Shown here piece after piece: positions 1-8,746 of a stretch of DNA of 64,000 bases (within the stretch, counting starts at the first letter, position 1; each line of letters begins with the position of its first letter). The position numbers and the translations under genes are program-made. The DNA is taken from the NCBI GenBank assembly GCA_964487255.1, contig CAZAQV010000027.1, positions 18,966 to 82,965 of the forward strand, given 5' to 3'. Origin of the DNA: CAZAQV01 sp964487255. GTDB taxonomy: Bacteria > Myxococcota_A > Polyangia > Polyangiales > CAZAQV01. A model generated the notes under the pieces. That model was given only the letters and a program-made list of their open reading frames with translations. It searched no databases and had not been told where the DNA came from.

Positions 1-522
1 GTGGTCAAGGTCATCACATCGATCGCGCAACAGACGAATCTGCTCGCCCTCAACGCCACGATCGAGGCGGCGCGAGCTGGAGAAGCGGGCAAGGGCTTTG
101 CGGTCGTTGCCAATGAGGTCAAGGAGCTTGCCAAAGAGACCGCACGGGCGACGGAGGACATTAGTTCCAAGATCGCGATGATTCAGTCGGACACCGAGGG
201 CGTGATCAACGCCATGAATGAGATTTCCGCGACGATCACGCAGATCAATGACATCCAGACGACGATTGCGGCCTCGGTGGAGGAACAAACGGCGACGGTG
301 GGTCAGATCACGCGCAATGTTGGCGAAGCAGCCAAAGGTAGCGGGCAGATCTCAGAGAATATTTCGTCGGTGGCGCAGGTTGCGCATGGCACGACGAAGA
401 CCGGCGCAAGCGTGCAAAGTGCTTCAGGCGAGCTTAGCAACCTGGCTGGGGCTTTGGAGCGCTTGGTCGCACAGTTTGAAGGTGGCGATGACAGTTCTTT
501 GATGGCGGCCCGGGCAAACTAA
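1..522 (+). CDS. Methyl-accepting chemotaxis protein, C-terminal part (cut by window edge)
   Basis: This is the cytoplasmic signalling tip and descending helix of an MCP. Near residues 5-50 it has the canonical hairpin: IAQQTNLLALNATIEAARAGE followed by GKGFAVVANEVKELA (written here in two parts). This tip binds CheA and CheW and passes ligand occupancy to the kinase. The reading frame is open to the left edge, so the first codon seen (GTG) is not the real start, and the sensor, membrane segments and HAMP domain lie outside the window. The stop at 520-522 is followed by cheY three bases later, so it is the upstream gene of the che operon. The family is certain; the ligand is unknown. Confidence 0.95.
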   Translation: MVKVITSIAQQTNLLALNATIEAARAGEAGKGFAVVANEVKELAKETARATEDISSKIAMIQSDTEGVINAMNEISATITQINDIQTTIAASVEEQTATVGQITRNVGEAAKGSGQISENISSVAQVAHGTTKTGASVQSASGELSNLAGALERLVAQFEGGDDSSLMAARAN

Positions 523-525
523 GCG

Positions 526-897
526 ATGCATGCCATCGTGATCGACGATTCGGTAACCACCCGGCGGATTATTGCCGGACTCTTGGGCGAGATTGGCTTC
601 GTGGTCGATGAAGCGGAAGACGGCGCACAAGGCCTCAAGCTACTGGAGCGATTCGAGAGGCTGGATCTCGCCGTGGTTGACTGGAACATGCCCAACGTCG
701 ATGGGCTGGAGTTCGTGAGTCAAGCTCGCGCCGACACCGCCAACGATGGAATGCGCATCGTGATGGTTACGACTGAGCACGAAAAAGAGCGTGTCATGCT
801 TGCGATCGAAGCTGGGGCAGATGAGTACATCATGAAGCCTTTCACGCGCGAAGTGCTTCTCGAGAAGCTCGCTCTTGTAGGACTGCGTGGGCGTTAG
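526..897 (+). CDS. cheY: CheY-like single-domain response regulator
   Basis: A 123-residue stand-alone receiver domain. The acidic pair is D7-D8, the phospho-acceptor is D52 in the strand ending VVDWNMP, T82/T83 is the switch position, and K104 sits in the IMKPF loop. CheA would phosphorylate D52, and the phospho-protein would then bind a motor or another output. The ATG lies three bases after the MCP stop, which indicates translational coupling. The 3' end overlaps the most upstream cheB start by 11 bases. There is no output domain, so the output must be a partner protein. Confidence 0.93.
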   Translation: MHAIVIDDSVTTRRIIAGLLGEIGFVVDEAEDGAQGLKLLERFERLDLAVVDWNMPNVDGLEFVSQARADTANDGMRIVMVTTEHEKERVMLAIEAGADEYIMKPFTREVLLEKLALVGLRGR

Positions 898-2008
898 CGA
901 GATCATGGGTGGCGTCGTCCTTTTGGCCGACGATTCGGTGGTGGTTCGCAAGTTTGTCGCGGCTGAGTTGCGGCGCGAGCCCATGATCGAGGAAGTCATC
1001 ACCGCGCCCAACGGCCGTCTGGCACTTGCCAAGCTGGAGCGAAGCAATCCAGACCTCGTGATCCTAGACGTCGAGATGCCCGAGATGGGAGGGCTCGAAG
1101 CGCTTCGAGAGTTCAAGGTCCGCGCGCCCGACGTGCCGGTCGTGATGTTTAGCGGACTGACGGAGCGAGCTGGTGAACTTACGCTCGATGCCCTGAGTTT
1201 GGGCGCGGCCGATTACGTCGCCAAGCCGAGCCAGATCGGCTCTGGTGCATCCGATGTGGAAGGTGTGTGCACTGAGCTTCGAGCCAAGGTGACTGCGTTG
1301 TTGGAGAAGCGATTCAAAGCCCTTGGGCGCGAGCAGGGCTACAACCTGACGTCGCGTCCGCCGCGTCTATCGTCCCATGCGCCAGCGTCTCGAGAGATTG
1401 AACTTGTGGTGATTGGCGCTTCGACCGGTGGGCCCACGGCGATATCCGAACTGCTTCCGAGACTGCCCGCCGACTTTCCGGTTCCGGTGTTGGTTGCCCA
1501 GCACATGCCGCCGCTGTTTACACGTTTGTTTGCAGAGCGCCTCGATAGTCTTTGCAAGCTCAAAGTGCGAGAGGCGACCCGTAGAGCAATTCTTGAACCA
1601 GGGAACGTTTGGATCGCGCAAGGCGACCACCATTTGGCGGTAGAGCGAAGAGACGAACGGTTGGTTTCTGTGATTCACCAGGGCCCGCGAGAGCAAGCCT
1701 GTCGACCGGCCGTCGACGTGCTATTTCGCTCGGCGGCAGAGGCTTGCCAGGGTGGCGTGATCGCGGTCTTGCTCACTGGGATGGGCGTTGACGGGCTAAG
1801 TGGTTGTAAGCGTATAGCTTCCTTTGGTGGATCGGTTCTGGTCCAGGACAAGTCCAGCAGCACGGTCTGGGGCATGGCGGGATCGGTCGCGAAGGCTGGT
1901 ATCGCCAACGAGATTCTGCCCATTGAGCAAATCGCTCCGGCGATCCAGCGGCACATTCAGCTCTCGAAGCGTCAACGTGAAAGGCGATCGCTACGGGTGG
2001 AGTCATGA
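887..2008 (+). CDS. cheB: Protein-glutamate methylesterase CheB (receiver + esterase)
   Basis: CheB removes methyl groups from MCP glutamates during adaptation. An N-terminal receiver (about residues 8-125) carries DD at 15-16 and the phospho-acceptor near residue 61 (VILDVEMP). A linker leads to the CheB catalytic domain (about 170-365). The catalytic triad is visible as Ser in VIGASTGGP, His in VAQHMP and Asp in TGMGVDG. The length, 373 residues, is normal. The start could be GTG at 887, inside cheY, or ATG at 905 just after the cheY stop; the second adds no residues before the domain and is equally plausible. The stop overlaps the cheR ATG. Confidence 0.94.
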   Translation: MGVSEIMGGVVLLADDSVVVRKFVAAELRREPMIEEVITAPNGRLALAKLERSNPDLVILDVEMPEMGGLEALREFKVRAPDVPVVMFSGLTERAGELTLDALSLGAADYVAKPSQIGSGASDVEGVCTELRAKVTALLEKRFKALGREQGYNLTSRPPRLSSHAPASREIELVVIGASTGGPTAISELLPRLPADFPVPVLVAQHMPPLFTRLFAERLDSLCKLKVREATRRAILEPGNVWIAQGDHHLAVERRDERLVSVIHQGPREQACRPAVDVLFRSAAEACQGGVIAVLLTGMGVDGLSGCKRIASFGGSVLVQDKSSSTVWGMAGSVAKAGIANEILPIEQIAPAIQRHIQLSKRQRERRSLRVES

Positions 2009-2874
2009 GCATCTCGCGCGTTCCCACTCGTATCCCCAGGCGACCTTCGATTCGCCCAAGACACGTCGAGTATGTGCAGTCTCTTCTCTACGAGCACGCG
2101 GGGTACATCCTCGATGAAGAAAAAAGTTATCTGATCGAGTCGCGATTGGTTCCGCTGATGGAGAGGCGTGGCCTCTCATCGCTCGCGGACTTCATTGATG
2201 TTGTCGGCTCTTCAGATGGAGCTCCACTGCGTGCGGAAGTTGTCGAGGCGATGCTCAATACTGAGACGACTTTTTTTCGCGACATTTCATGTTTCAACGC
2301 GCTTCGTGATCAAGTGCTGCCCAGACTCGTGAAAAAGCGCGCCTCGGAGCGAAAATTACGAATCTGGTGTGCGGCCTGTTCCACCGGACAGGAGCCCTAC
2401 AGCATCGCGATGGTCCTCCGAGAACACTTTCCGGAACTCGCGAGTTGGGACGTCCGGATTATTGCGAGCGACGTATCCTCAAGCTCGTTGGCGAAGGCGA
2501 AGTCGAGGCGCTACCGACAAATCGAAGTTAACCGCGGGCTTCCAGTGCGCATGTTGGTGAAGTATTTTGCGCAGGACGAGCACGAGTGGCTGATCGACAA
2601 AAGCCTCCAGGAGAACATCGAGTTTCATCAGTTTAGCCTGCTCAACCCTTGGCCGATCGTGATCCAGCCCGACATTGTGTTTCTGCGCAATGTGATGATC
2701 TATTGGAATAAGGAACACAAGCGCGAAATCCTTCGGCGCATGCGCAATGTGATGCGTCGTGATGGATACTTGTTCTTGGGCGCTGCGGAGACGACATACT
2801 TTATCGATGACGCATTCGATCGACTCTCTGAAGAGCCATCTTCATGCTTCATCATTCGGGAGAATGTGGGCTAG
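2005..2874 (+). CDS. cheR: Chemotaxis protein methyltransferase CheR
   Basis: CheR transfers methyl groups from S-adenosylmethionine to MCP glutamates, opposing CheB. The 289-residue protein has the all-helical CheR N-terminal domain (about 15-90). It then has the Rossmann methyltransferase domain, with the SAM loop IWCAACSTGQEPYS and the conserved FLRNVMIYWN motif near residue 230. The ATG at 2005 overlaps the cheB TGA, so the two are translationally coupled. There is no TPR tail, unlike the second CheR at 8733. The gene ends against a convergent CheW-like gene, with a 4-base overlap of the stop regions. Confidence 0.93.
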   Translation: MSISRVPTRIPRRPSIRPRHVEYVQSLLYEHAGYILDEEKSYLIESRLVPLMERRGLSSLADFIDVVGSSDGAPLRAEVVEAMLNTETTFFRDISCFNALRDQVLPRLVKKRASERKLRIWCAACSTGQEPYSIAMVLREHFPELASWDVRIIASDVSSSSLAKAKSRRYRQIEVNRGLPVRMLVKYFAQDEHEWLIDKSLQENIEFHQFSLLNPWPIVIQPDIVFLRNVMIYWNKEHKREILRRMRNVMRRDGYLFLGAAETTYFIDDAFDRLSEEPSSCFIIRENVG

Positions 2875-3359
2875 TGCGTTACCGTTTTGCAGATCGTCTG
2901 CGCCAACTCCTCTGGACAGATGAATGTCGCCACGCCGGGTTCAAGCTCTACCGCCTGTCCGTGCACCGGAGCGGCGCTGATCGTCACCGACCCTACCGTG
3001 AGCGTGCGGTCGGCGGGAACCGCGAGCAAACCTTGCGAGGTCTCGCAGACGATCAGACGACGAGCTTTGGGCTGTTCGACTTGTTCCGTGGAAGCCAATA
3101 CATCGCGCAGTACTGTGATCACACGTCCACGATTTTGAAACACACCTGCGATCCCTTGGTGCGTATGTGGCAGCGGGAAGGTCTTGGTGGCCGGCAGAAC
3201 CGAGTCGACGCGATCCGCCTCAAGAAAGTAAAGACGCGACTGGCGTTCAAGAATCAGTGTCGAAAGAAGGATAGACGGTTGGCTCTCTTGTTCACAGGGG
3301 GCGTCAGTGTCATCTGCGAATGCAGCAAGGGTGTCCGAATCACTCACGGTGAAGAGCAT
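2871..3359 (-). CDS. cheW: CheW-like coupling protein
   Basis: One CheW-like beta-barrel domain. The recognisable strands are RLYFLEADRVDSVLP, then GIAGVFQNRGRVITVLR, then RRLIVCETSQGLLAVPADRT (about residues 40-135 of 162). CheW-like proteins bridge MCP tips to CheA. The open frame runs upstream to 3458, which would overlap the divergent receiver gene. I prefer ATG at 3359, which starts close to the domain and leaves 50 bp for divergent promoters. It is the only che gene here on the minus strand, so it is probably expressed separately. It could be a regulator-specific CheW and not the main coupling protein. Confidence 0.8.
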   Translation of the reverse strand: MLFTVSDSDTLAAFADDTDAPCEQESQPSILLSTLILERQSRLYFLEADRVDSVLPATKTFPLPHTHQGIAGVFQNRGRVITVLRDVLASTEQVEQPKARRLIVCETSQGLLAVPADRTLTVGSVTISAAPVHGQAVELEPGVATFICPEELAQTICKTVTH

Positions 3360-3409
3360 GCAACATGCGGGTTGATCAAGGCAAGAGTCGTAGTGAAGCA
3401 AGGAGAGAC

Positions 3410-3790
3410 ATGAGCGAGACGCAGACCATTTTGGTCCTAGACGACAGCGAGGTCGCACGCAACGTGATGACCCAAATTCTCAGGCAGTCGGGTTACGAAG
3501 TGATCGCAACGGACTCTCCGGCCAAAGCCATGCGCTGCTTCTCCCACCATCGCGTCGCGGCCATGATCCTCGACATCAATATGCCCGCGATGCGTGGTGA
3601 TCAACTTGCCGTGCTTTTTCAACGGCACCCGCTTGTTAGCCAGATTCCAATTGTTTTGGTCTCCGATCGCCCGTTAAGCGAGCTTCAAGAAATCCAGGGT
3701 GCAGTCGATGCTGCTGCGTCGATTACGAAGAAGGAAGTTCCGAGGGGACTTGTTTCTGTACTGACGAGTTTGATCGGAGCACCGGCGTGA
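3410..3790 (+). CDS. CheY-like receiver protein
   Basis: A second stand-alone receiver of 126 residues. D11-D12 is the acidic pair, D55 (MILDINMP) the phospho-acceptor, S81 or so the switch residue (VLVSDRP), and the conserved lysine is in ITKKE near residue 108. An AGGAGAG ribosome binding site just upstream decides the ATG at 3410 over the in-frame codon at 3365. The stop overlaps the GTG of the next gene by three bases, so it belongs to the second che transcription unit (3410-9842). No output domain is present. Confidence 0.88.
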   Translation: MSETQTILVLDDSEVARNVMTQILRQSGYEVIATDSPAKAMRCFSHHRVAAMILDINMPAMRGDQLAVLFQRHPLVSQIPIVLVSDRPLSELQEIQGAVDAAASITKKEVPRGLVSVLTSLIGAPA

Positions 3791-4146
3791 AGAATGTTGT
3801 GCGTTTCGAGTTTGATGGTGTTGAACATGCCGTCTTGGCGCGTGAAGTCGTGGCACTCGATGTGGAAGAGGCAGACAAAGGCACCAGGCGGATGTGTTTC
3901 ACGAGCGGCGCCGCGCTAAGGTGTGCGAGGGTCTACTTCGACTCCTTTCCCAAGGAGTCCGTCTTCAAGCTGCCGACTTTGCTTAGGAATATCCTTCCGT
4001 CTTCGTCTCCCTATGTGGGGCTTGCGCTTACGCCTGAGGGAGCGGTCTGGTTGATCGATGCGGCATCGATCGGAGATTCATGGCGAGTCGGATCTAGCGC
4101 AAACCGTCAAGAACAAACAGAGAAGGGAAGATGGCGATGTCGTTGA
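3787..4146 (+). CDS. Small CheW-like protein (tentative)
   Basis: 119 residues, starting at a GTG that overlaps the previous stop. The N-terminus (VVRFEFDGVEHAVLAREVVALD) reads like the first strands of a CheW-like fold. The part ending in PYVGLALTPEGAVWLIDAASIG could be the closing strands. The protein is shorter than CheW, and the middle is not clearly recognisable, so the assignment is weak. The position between a receiver and an MCP fits a coupling role. The last 16 bases overlap the downstream MCP gene, giving a Lys/Arg-rich tail. An alternative is a lineage-specific unknown protein. Confidence 0.5.
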   Translation: MKNVVRFEFDGVEHAVLAREVVALDVEEADKGTRRMCFTSGAALRCARVYFDSFPKESVFKLPTLLRNILPSSSPYVGLALTPEGAVWLIDAASIGDSWRVGSSANRQEQTEKGRWRCR

Positions 4147-5633
4147 AGTGGAAGCTCTCCGGAGTGGTCGTGCTTGCGTTGGTCGCGATGTGCGTTGCGT
4201 TCGGTTTCGATTCGACGCGCGCTGCGCGCGATTATGCGGCGCGTGATCTAGCGCTCCGAGCGAAGGGGCTTGCGTCCATGGCTGCTGCATCGGTGGCCGA
4301 AGAGGCTGCGCTATCTTCGGTGCTTACGTCGCAGATACTGGAAGCTGCTCTTGAGGCGGACCCTGACGTGCGGTCGATCGCGCTTTACTCCGAGGAGCGC
4401 GGCTTGATGGACGGACGGGCGCGTAAAGGCGTCGACTTGCCGGTCCGGTTGGAGCACAGGCAGGGCAGGCAGATGGCCGGAGATCACATGAGCGTCGTGG
4501 AGCCGATCGCCGATGGTCGGCGCGGTTACTTCGAAGTGTCGATGGATGCTCGCGGTATTGATCGCGTAGTGGCGGAGCGTTGGACGACACTGTCGGTGGT
4601 TGCGCTAATTCTTGTGGTCGTCTTTCTGGTTCTTTCCTACTTAACGATTGGGCGCATGCTTTCTCCCCTCGATCAACTGGCGAGGTCCGCTCAGCAGGTC
4701 GCGAAGGGAGATATTCCAGATCAAATCGACATCCTTGCTCGCGGTGACGAGGTGGGTCGCGTGGCGACGAGTTTCGAGCAGATGATCGCGCGGTTGCGCG
4801 AGCTATGCGACCACGCTCGTCGAATAGCGTCCGGCGACCTCACTGGACGTATCGAAGGCGATGGAGAGCTGTTCGAGAGTTTTCGCGCCATGTCCGATAG
4901 TTTGCGGGAGCTTACGTCTCGGCTGGAGCGATCTTCGTCCTCGGTTGCGACGGCTGCCGCGACCATGTTTTCCGCCATTCGAGAGCAGGAGTCGTCCGCG
5001 ACGCAGCAGACGGCGTCGCTTGAAGCGATTCGTGGCTCACTTGAAGCCCTTGCGACTGCGGCCGACGGGGTTACGCAAGATGTTGGCTTTGTTACCGAAA
5101 TGGCAAATCGAAGTCTAGAAAGTTCGCAACGAATTGCCGATCATACGCGACTTGTGAGCCAACATTCAGAGCGTATTGGTGAGATCCTGACGCTCATTCA
5201 GGAGATCGCCGATCGCAGCGATTTACTCGCGTTCAACGCAGCACTTGAGGGGACCAAAGCAGGCGATGTCGGCAGGGGCTTTTCACTTGTTGCTGAAGAA
5301 ATGAGAAGGCTTTCTGAACATGTCATGGATTCGGTGCGAGACATTCGCAAGCTCGTATCCGATATGCGTTCCGCGTCGCACGCCTCCGTGCTTGCCACTG
5401 AGGAGGGAATCAAGTTGGCCAGAGACACCGCTGCATCGTCGGATAAGATTTCACAGGCGATCATGCGCCAACGAGAGGATACCTCGCTTGCAAAGGCTTC
5501 CGCCGACGAGGTGGTCCGGGTCGTCAATCAGTCACTGGACGCTAGCATTGGGTCGAGTGAATCGGCTGAAGCGTTGCTTCAGCTGTCCCAAGAGCTCAAG
5601 GAGACGGTCAGCGCGTTCCAAGCATCGAGATAG
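4131..5633 (+). CDS. Methyl-accepting chemotaxis protein with a divergent signalling tip
   Basis: A 500-residue MCP. A membrane helix occupies about residues 8-25, a short periplasmic sensor follows to about 145, and a second membrane helix spans about 150-172. A HAMP domain (GRMLSPLDQLARSAQQVAKGD onward) and a long coiled-coil signalling domain come next. The tip reads IADRSDLLAFNAALEGTKAG with RGFSLVAEEMRRLSE after it. This departs from the usual QTNLLALNAAIEAARAGE, so the CheA/CheW contacts may be special to this cluster. ATG at 4131 or 4137 both fit the purine-rich AGAAGGGAAG upstream. The next gene starts directly after the stop. Confidence 0.9.
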   Translation: MAMSLKWKLSGVVVLALVAMCVAFGFDSTRAARDYAARDLALRAKGLASMAAASVAEEAALSSVLTSQILEAALEADPDVRSIALYSEERGLMDGRARKGVDLPVRLEHRQGRQMAGDHMSVVEPIADGRRGYFEVSMDARGIDRVVAERWTTLSVVALILVVVFLVLSYLTIGRMLSPLDQLARSAQQVAKGDIPDQIDILARGDEVGRVATSFEQMIARLRELCDHARRIASGDLTGRIEGDGELFESFRAMSDSLRELTSRLERSSSSVATAAATMFSAIREQESSATQQTASLEAIRGSLEALATAADGVTQDVGFVTEMANRSLESSQRIADHTRLVSQHSERIGEILTLIQEIADRSDLLAFNAALEGTKAGDVGRGFSLVAEEMRRLSEHVMDSVRDIRKLVSDMRSASHASVLATEEGIKLARDTAASSDKISQAIMRQREDTSLAKASADEVVRVVNQSLDASIGSSESAEALLQLSQELKETVSAFQASR

Positions 5634-7772
5634 TTGAGGAAGATTTTGCACGACGATCTCAGACGCCGGTTTTGGGAGGGCATTCCAGAACGAATCGCGG
5701 AGGGAACCAAGCTGTGGTTGGCCGCCGAGCGTGGTGATTCAAGCGCCCAAGATGCGTTTCGGAGGTTTCTTCACACCGTCAAAGGCGAGGCGCACATGCT
5801 CGGAGAGATCGAAGCAGGACGCGTGCTTGAGCTCACCGAGTCTGCGGTTGAAGGTCGCGCTGCCGAAGACATGATCGGGACTGAGACAGCGGATCTCGTG
5901 CTTGAAGCGTTTGAGATTGTTACGCTCTTATCCGTTCAAACCGAACCCGGAGCATTTCAAGCAGACGTGCAAAGTGTCTGTGAAAGACTTGTGGCGTGCA
6001 TCTCGAATGATGACGGGAGCGAAGAAGCGCTTGAATCTTCTTCTCCATCGGAACCATCAAATCGACCTGGTGGTGCGGAACCGACGGCCGCTCCGCATGC
6101 AGGTTCCGTGGTCGCGCTCCCTCAGAACAGTCTCGACGCCCGCACGCTTCAGCCGCTTGTCACGGACCTCTATCGTCTGCAGGCAGAGCGTGCAGGATTG
6201 CCGAACGAGCTTCGGGAGCTTGAGCGAATGCTTTCGGCTTACGTAGCTGAGCTCGACATCAACCTGTCGCCTGAGAAGCTCAAAGAGCGGCTCATCAAAA
6301 CCATCGGTTACGGACCCGAGATTCGGCGTCGTCTGGCCAGTCTACGGAGACGTTGGGGGGCCAATGAGTTTGTTTCTCGGCAAACCATTGAGCAGGTTGA
6401 CACCCTCACCAAACGCGCAGCGCTGGTCTCGATCGGTGAGATGCGAGAGTCGGTCGAAAGAATCGCGCGCACGACGGCCAGAAAGCTCGGAAAGTCAGTG
6501 CGCGTTCAATTCTCGGGGGACGCCTACATCGATGCTTCCGTGGAGGCCCGTCTGCGACCAGCTTGCGTGCACTTGATTCGCAACGCAGTCGACCATGGCA
6601 TCGAGGCGCCAGAGGAGCGCTACCGTAAAGAGAAAGATCGCATAGGAACGATTACGTTTCAGGTTAGGCAGAACGAGTCGGACGTTCATGTGCGGATCAG
6701 CGACGACGGAGCTGGCATCGATTTTGATCGTCTGCGTGAACGGCTTGGCGGTCGCGGTGCGGGCCTAAGCGAAACGGAACTCATACAGGCGCTCTTTGAA
6801 CATGGCTTTTCGACCCGAGAGCGCGTAACCGAGATTTCCGGAAGAGGCGTGGGTCTGGACGTGGTTCATGACGCGATCGTTTCGGTGGGAGGACAGGTTG
6901 CGGTGCAGAGCGCCGTGGGAGCGGGGACCACCTTCGAGATCACCGTTCCAGCGTTGCTTCGAGCCGACTTAATTGTTGGCGTGATCGTTGTGGGAGCCAA
7001 ATTTGCGATTCCGGCACGCGCCATTGTGGGAACGCAGCGCGTCGCTGACCTTATCGACCTTCCGGGTGGAGTCAGAATCAAATACGAGCGAGATGGCCAT
7101 GAGGAGTTGATTCCTCTCCTCTCGCTTGCATCTGTGCTGGATCTGCCCGGACAAGTTTCAAAGGGCGATACCGCTCTCATTCTCCGTTCGAACCAGGGGC
7201 TTTGTGCATTCGCAATAGAATGCTTTGAAAGCCCGCGGACTTTGCCTTTTCATCCGGTATCCGAACTGGCCTTCTCTTCGACACTGATTCGCGGAGTTGC
7301 CTGCGCAGAGGAGGGCGATGTCTACCTATTGCTCGATCCCGCAACCACGATGGAACTTGCGTTGCGTGAGGGAAGAGGCTCGCTTGTGGACGGTCATCAT
7401 CGTCGCGCACGCGTTCTGGTGGCCGAGGACGCTCCAGTCGCCCGCGAGCTCTTGTGTGGGATTCTGCGGTCCTTTGGACTCAGTGTGATCGATAAGCCGG
7501 ACGGAAAGAGCGCTTGGGAGTACGCGCAGGACGAGGCGCCCGATCTTGTGATCACTGATCTGGAAATGCCGGGGATGGACGGCTTTGAGTTAATTAGGAG
7601 GCTCAAGGCCCATGAGGCCACCGAACAAGTACCGATTGTGATGCTTACGACCAAGTCCGATGAACGTACGCGCCAACTCGCTGCGTCTCTTGGCGTGCGC
7701 GCACTCTTATCAAAACAACGCTTCGTGGAAGAGGAGTTGCGTATGGTTGTTGAGCAATGTCTCGAAGCATAG
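5634..7772 (+). CDS. cheA: Chemotaxis histidine kinase CheA with C-terminal receiver
   Basis: A 712-residue hybrid CheA. The HPt domain carries the phospho-histidine H47 in FLHTVKGEAHMLG. A linker, a dimerisation region and the HATPase domain follow; the N box is LIRNAVDHGIE, the G1 box DDGAGID and the G2 box GRGVGLD. Next comes a CheW-like regulatory domain (about 440-570). A receiver domain closes the protein (about 585-710), with its Asp in VITDLEMPGMDG. A fused receiver is typical of alternative chemosensory systems (Frz-like or Che-like in myxobacteria). The start is TTG at 5634, right after the MCP stop; I see no better start before the HPt helix. Confidence 0.93.
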   Translation: MRKILHDDLRRRFWEGIPERIAEGTKLWLAAERGDSSAQDAFRRFLHTVKGEAHMLGEIEAGRVLELTESAVEGRAAEDMIGTETADLVLEAFEIVTLLSVQTEPGAFQADVQSVCERLVACISNDDGSEEALESSSPSEPSNRPGGAEPTAAPHAGSVVALPQNSLDARTLQPLVTDLYRLQAERAGLPNELRELERMLSAYVAELDINLSPEKLKERLIKTIGYGPEIRRRLASLRRRWGANEFVSRQTIEQVDTLTKRAALVSIGEMRESVERIARTTARKLGKSVRVQFSGDAYIDASVEARLRPACVHLIRNAVDHGIEAPEERYRKEKDRIGTITFQVRQNESDVHVRISDDGAGIDFDRLRERLGGRGAGLSETELIQALFEHGFSTRERVTEISGRGVGLDVVHDAIVSVGGQVAVQSAVGAGTTFEITVPALLRADLIVGVIVVGAKFAIPARAIVGTQRVADLIDLPGGVRIKYERDGHEELIPLLSLASVLDLPGQVSKGDTALILRSNQGLCAFAIECFESPRTLPFHPVSELAFSSTLIRGVACAEEGDVYLLLDPATTMELALREGRGSLVDGHHRRARVLVAEDAPVARELLCGILRSFGLSVIDKPDGKSAWEYAQDEAPDLVITDLEMPGMDGFELIRRLKAHEATEQVPIVMLTTKSDERTRQLAASLGVRALLSKQRFVEEELRMVVEQCLEA

Positions 7773-8746
7773 AGCCCGCTCCCGTTCGGGTGCTGCTTTG
7801 CGAAGACTCCGAGATCGCAGCGAAGTTCATTCGACGAGCGTTGGCTGAAGACCCTCGAATCCATGTTGTGACCGCCGTACAGACGGGAACCGAAGTATTG
7901 GCTAAGAAGGCGGGGCACGACGTGCTCATCGTGGACTTGCTCACGCCTGGCGAGTCTGGACTTTCGGTACTTCCGCAGCTTGCATCGACTCACCCTGTTA
8001 TCGCGATCAGTGATCAAGCCGCAGATTCGGCTCTCGCCAAAGAAGCGTTGTCTCGCGGAGCTTCAGCTTTCTTCCCGAAACAGGCCTTGCGCGATCCGGT
8101 GCCTGGCGAGATGAGCCTTTGTGAGAAGGTGCGCGACTTGGCTCGGGTCTATCGCAAAGTCGATGACTTTGCGGTCGTCGCAATTGTCGGTTCAACTGGT
8201 GCGGTCGAGGTTGGCGCACGCATCCTTGAGCAAATCGAACCCGGCGGAGCGATCGTTCTTCTGCAACACTTCCCCGAATCGCGTGGCGACACGTACGTGC
8301 AGTGGCTTCGTTCGCGCAGCATCGATGCGATTGCTGTCACGTCTGGAGTTCAGCTTCGACCCGGGGCTGTTTGGTGCGCGGTTGGAGGTCAGCAGGTGGA
8401 GTTCCGCAAGCACGAAACCTTCGGCACGAGTTTACGTTGCACGAACCAAGAGCTTGTTGATGGTCATTGCCCATCGGCGTCAGTCCTGATCGGCTCAGGA
8501 GAGGTGCTTGGGGCGCGACTGCTCTCTGTCGTTCTCTCCGGAATGGGAAACGACGGTGCCAGAGGCGTAGCGCGTTCGCTACGCTCCGGGGCGCGGTGTG
8601 TTGTTCAAAGGCCCGCTTCTTGCGTTGCGCCGTCGATGCCCGAGTCTGCTGCGCTGCAAAGCTCTCTGGTACGCGTTGGCGAGGAGGAGCAACTCGTGCG
8701 CTGGATCAATCAACACGTCCAAGCGAGATTCCGTGCTCGACTCTGA
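7757..8746 (+). CDS. Second CheB-type methylesterase (divergent)
   Basis: 329 residues with a receiver (about 10-125; DLLTPGESG holds the Asp) and a CheB-like esterase domain. The triad positions are visible: Ser in AIVGSTGAVE, His in VLLQHFPE and Asp in LSGMGNDGARG. The glycine loop after the Ser (GSTGAVE) differs from the usual G-S-T-G-G-P, so substrate handling may differ from the first CheB. It overlaps the cheA end by 16 bases and is followed by a CheR. The cluster therefore carries two separate methylation/demethylation pairs, one per half-operon. Confidence 0.85.
   Translation: MSRSIEPAPVRVLLCEDSEIAAKFIRRALAEDPRIHVVTAVQTGTEVLAKKAGHDVLIVDLLTPGESGLSVLPQLASTHPVIAISDQAADSALAKEALSRGASAFFPKQALRDPVPGEMSLCEKVRDLARVYRKVDDFAVVAIVGSTGAVEVGARILEQIEPGGAIVLLQHFPESRGDTYVQWLRSRSIDAIAVTSGVQLRPGAVWCAVGGQQVEFRKHETFGTSLRCTNQELVDGHCPSASVLIGSGEVLGARLLSVVLSGMGNDGARGVARSLRSGARCVVQRPASCVAPSMPESAALQSSLVRVGEEEQLVRWINQHVQARFRARL

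Noticed and set aside
2844..3413. Long plus-strand frame of 189 codons
   Set aside because: It lies opposite the CheW-like gene, has no family resemblance and crosses the divergent promoter region.
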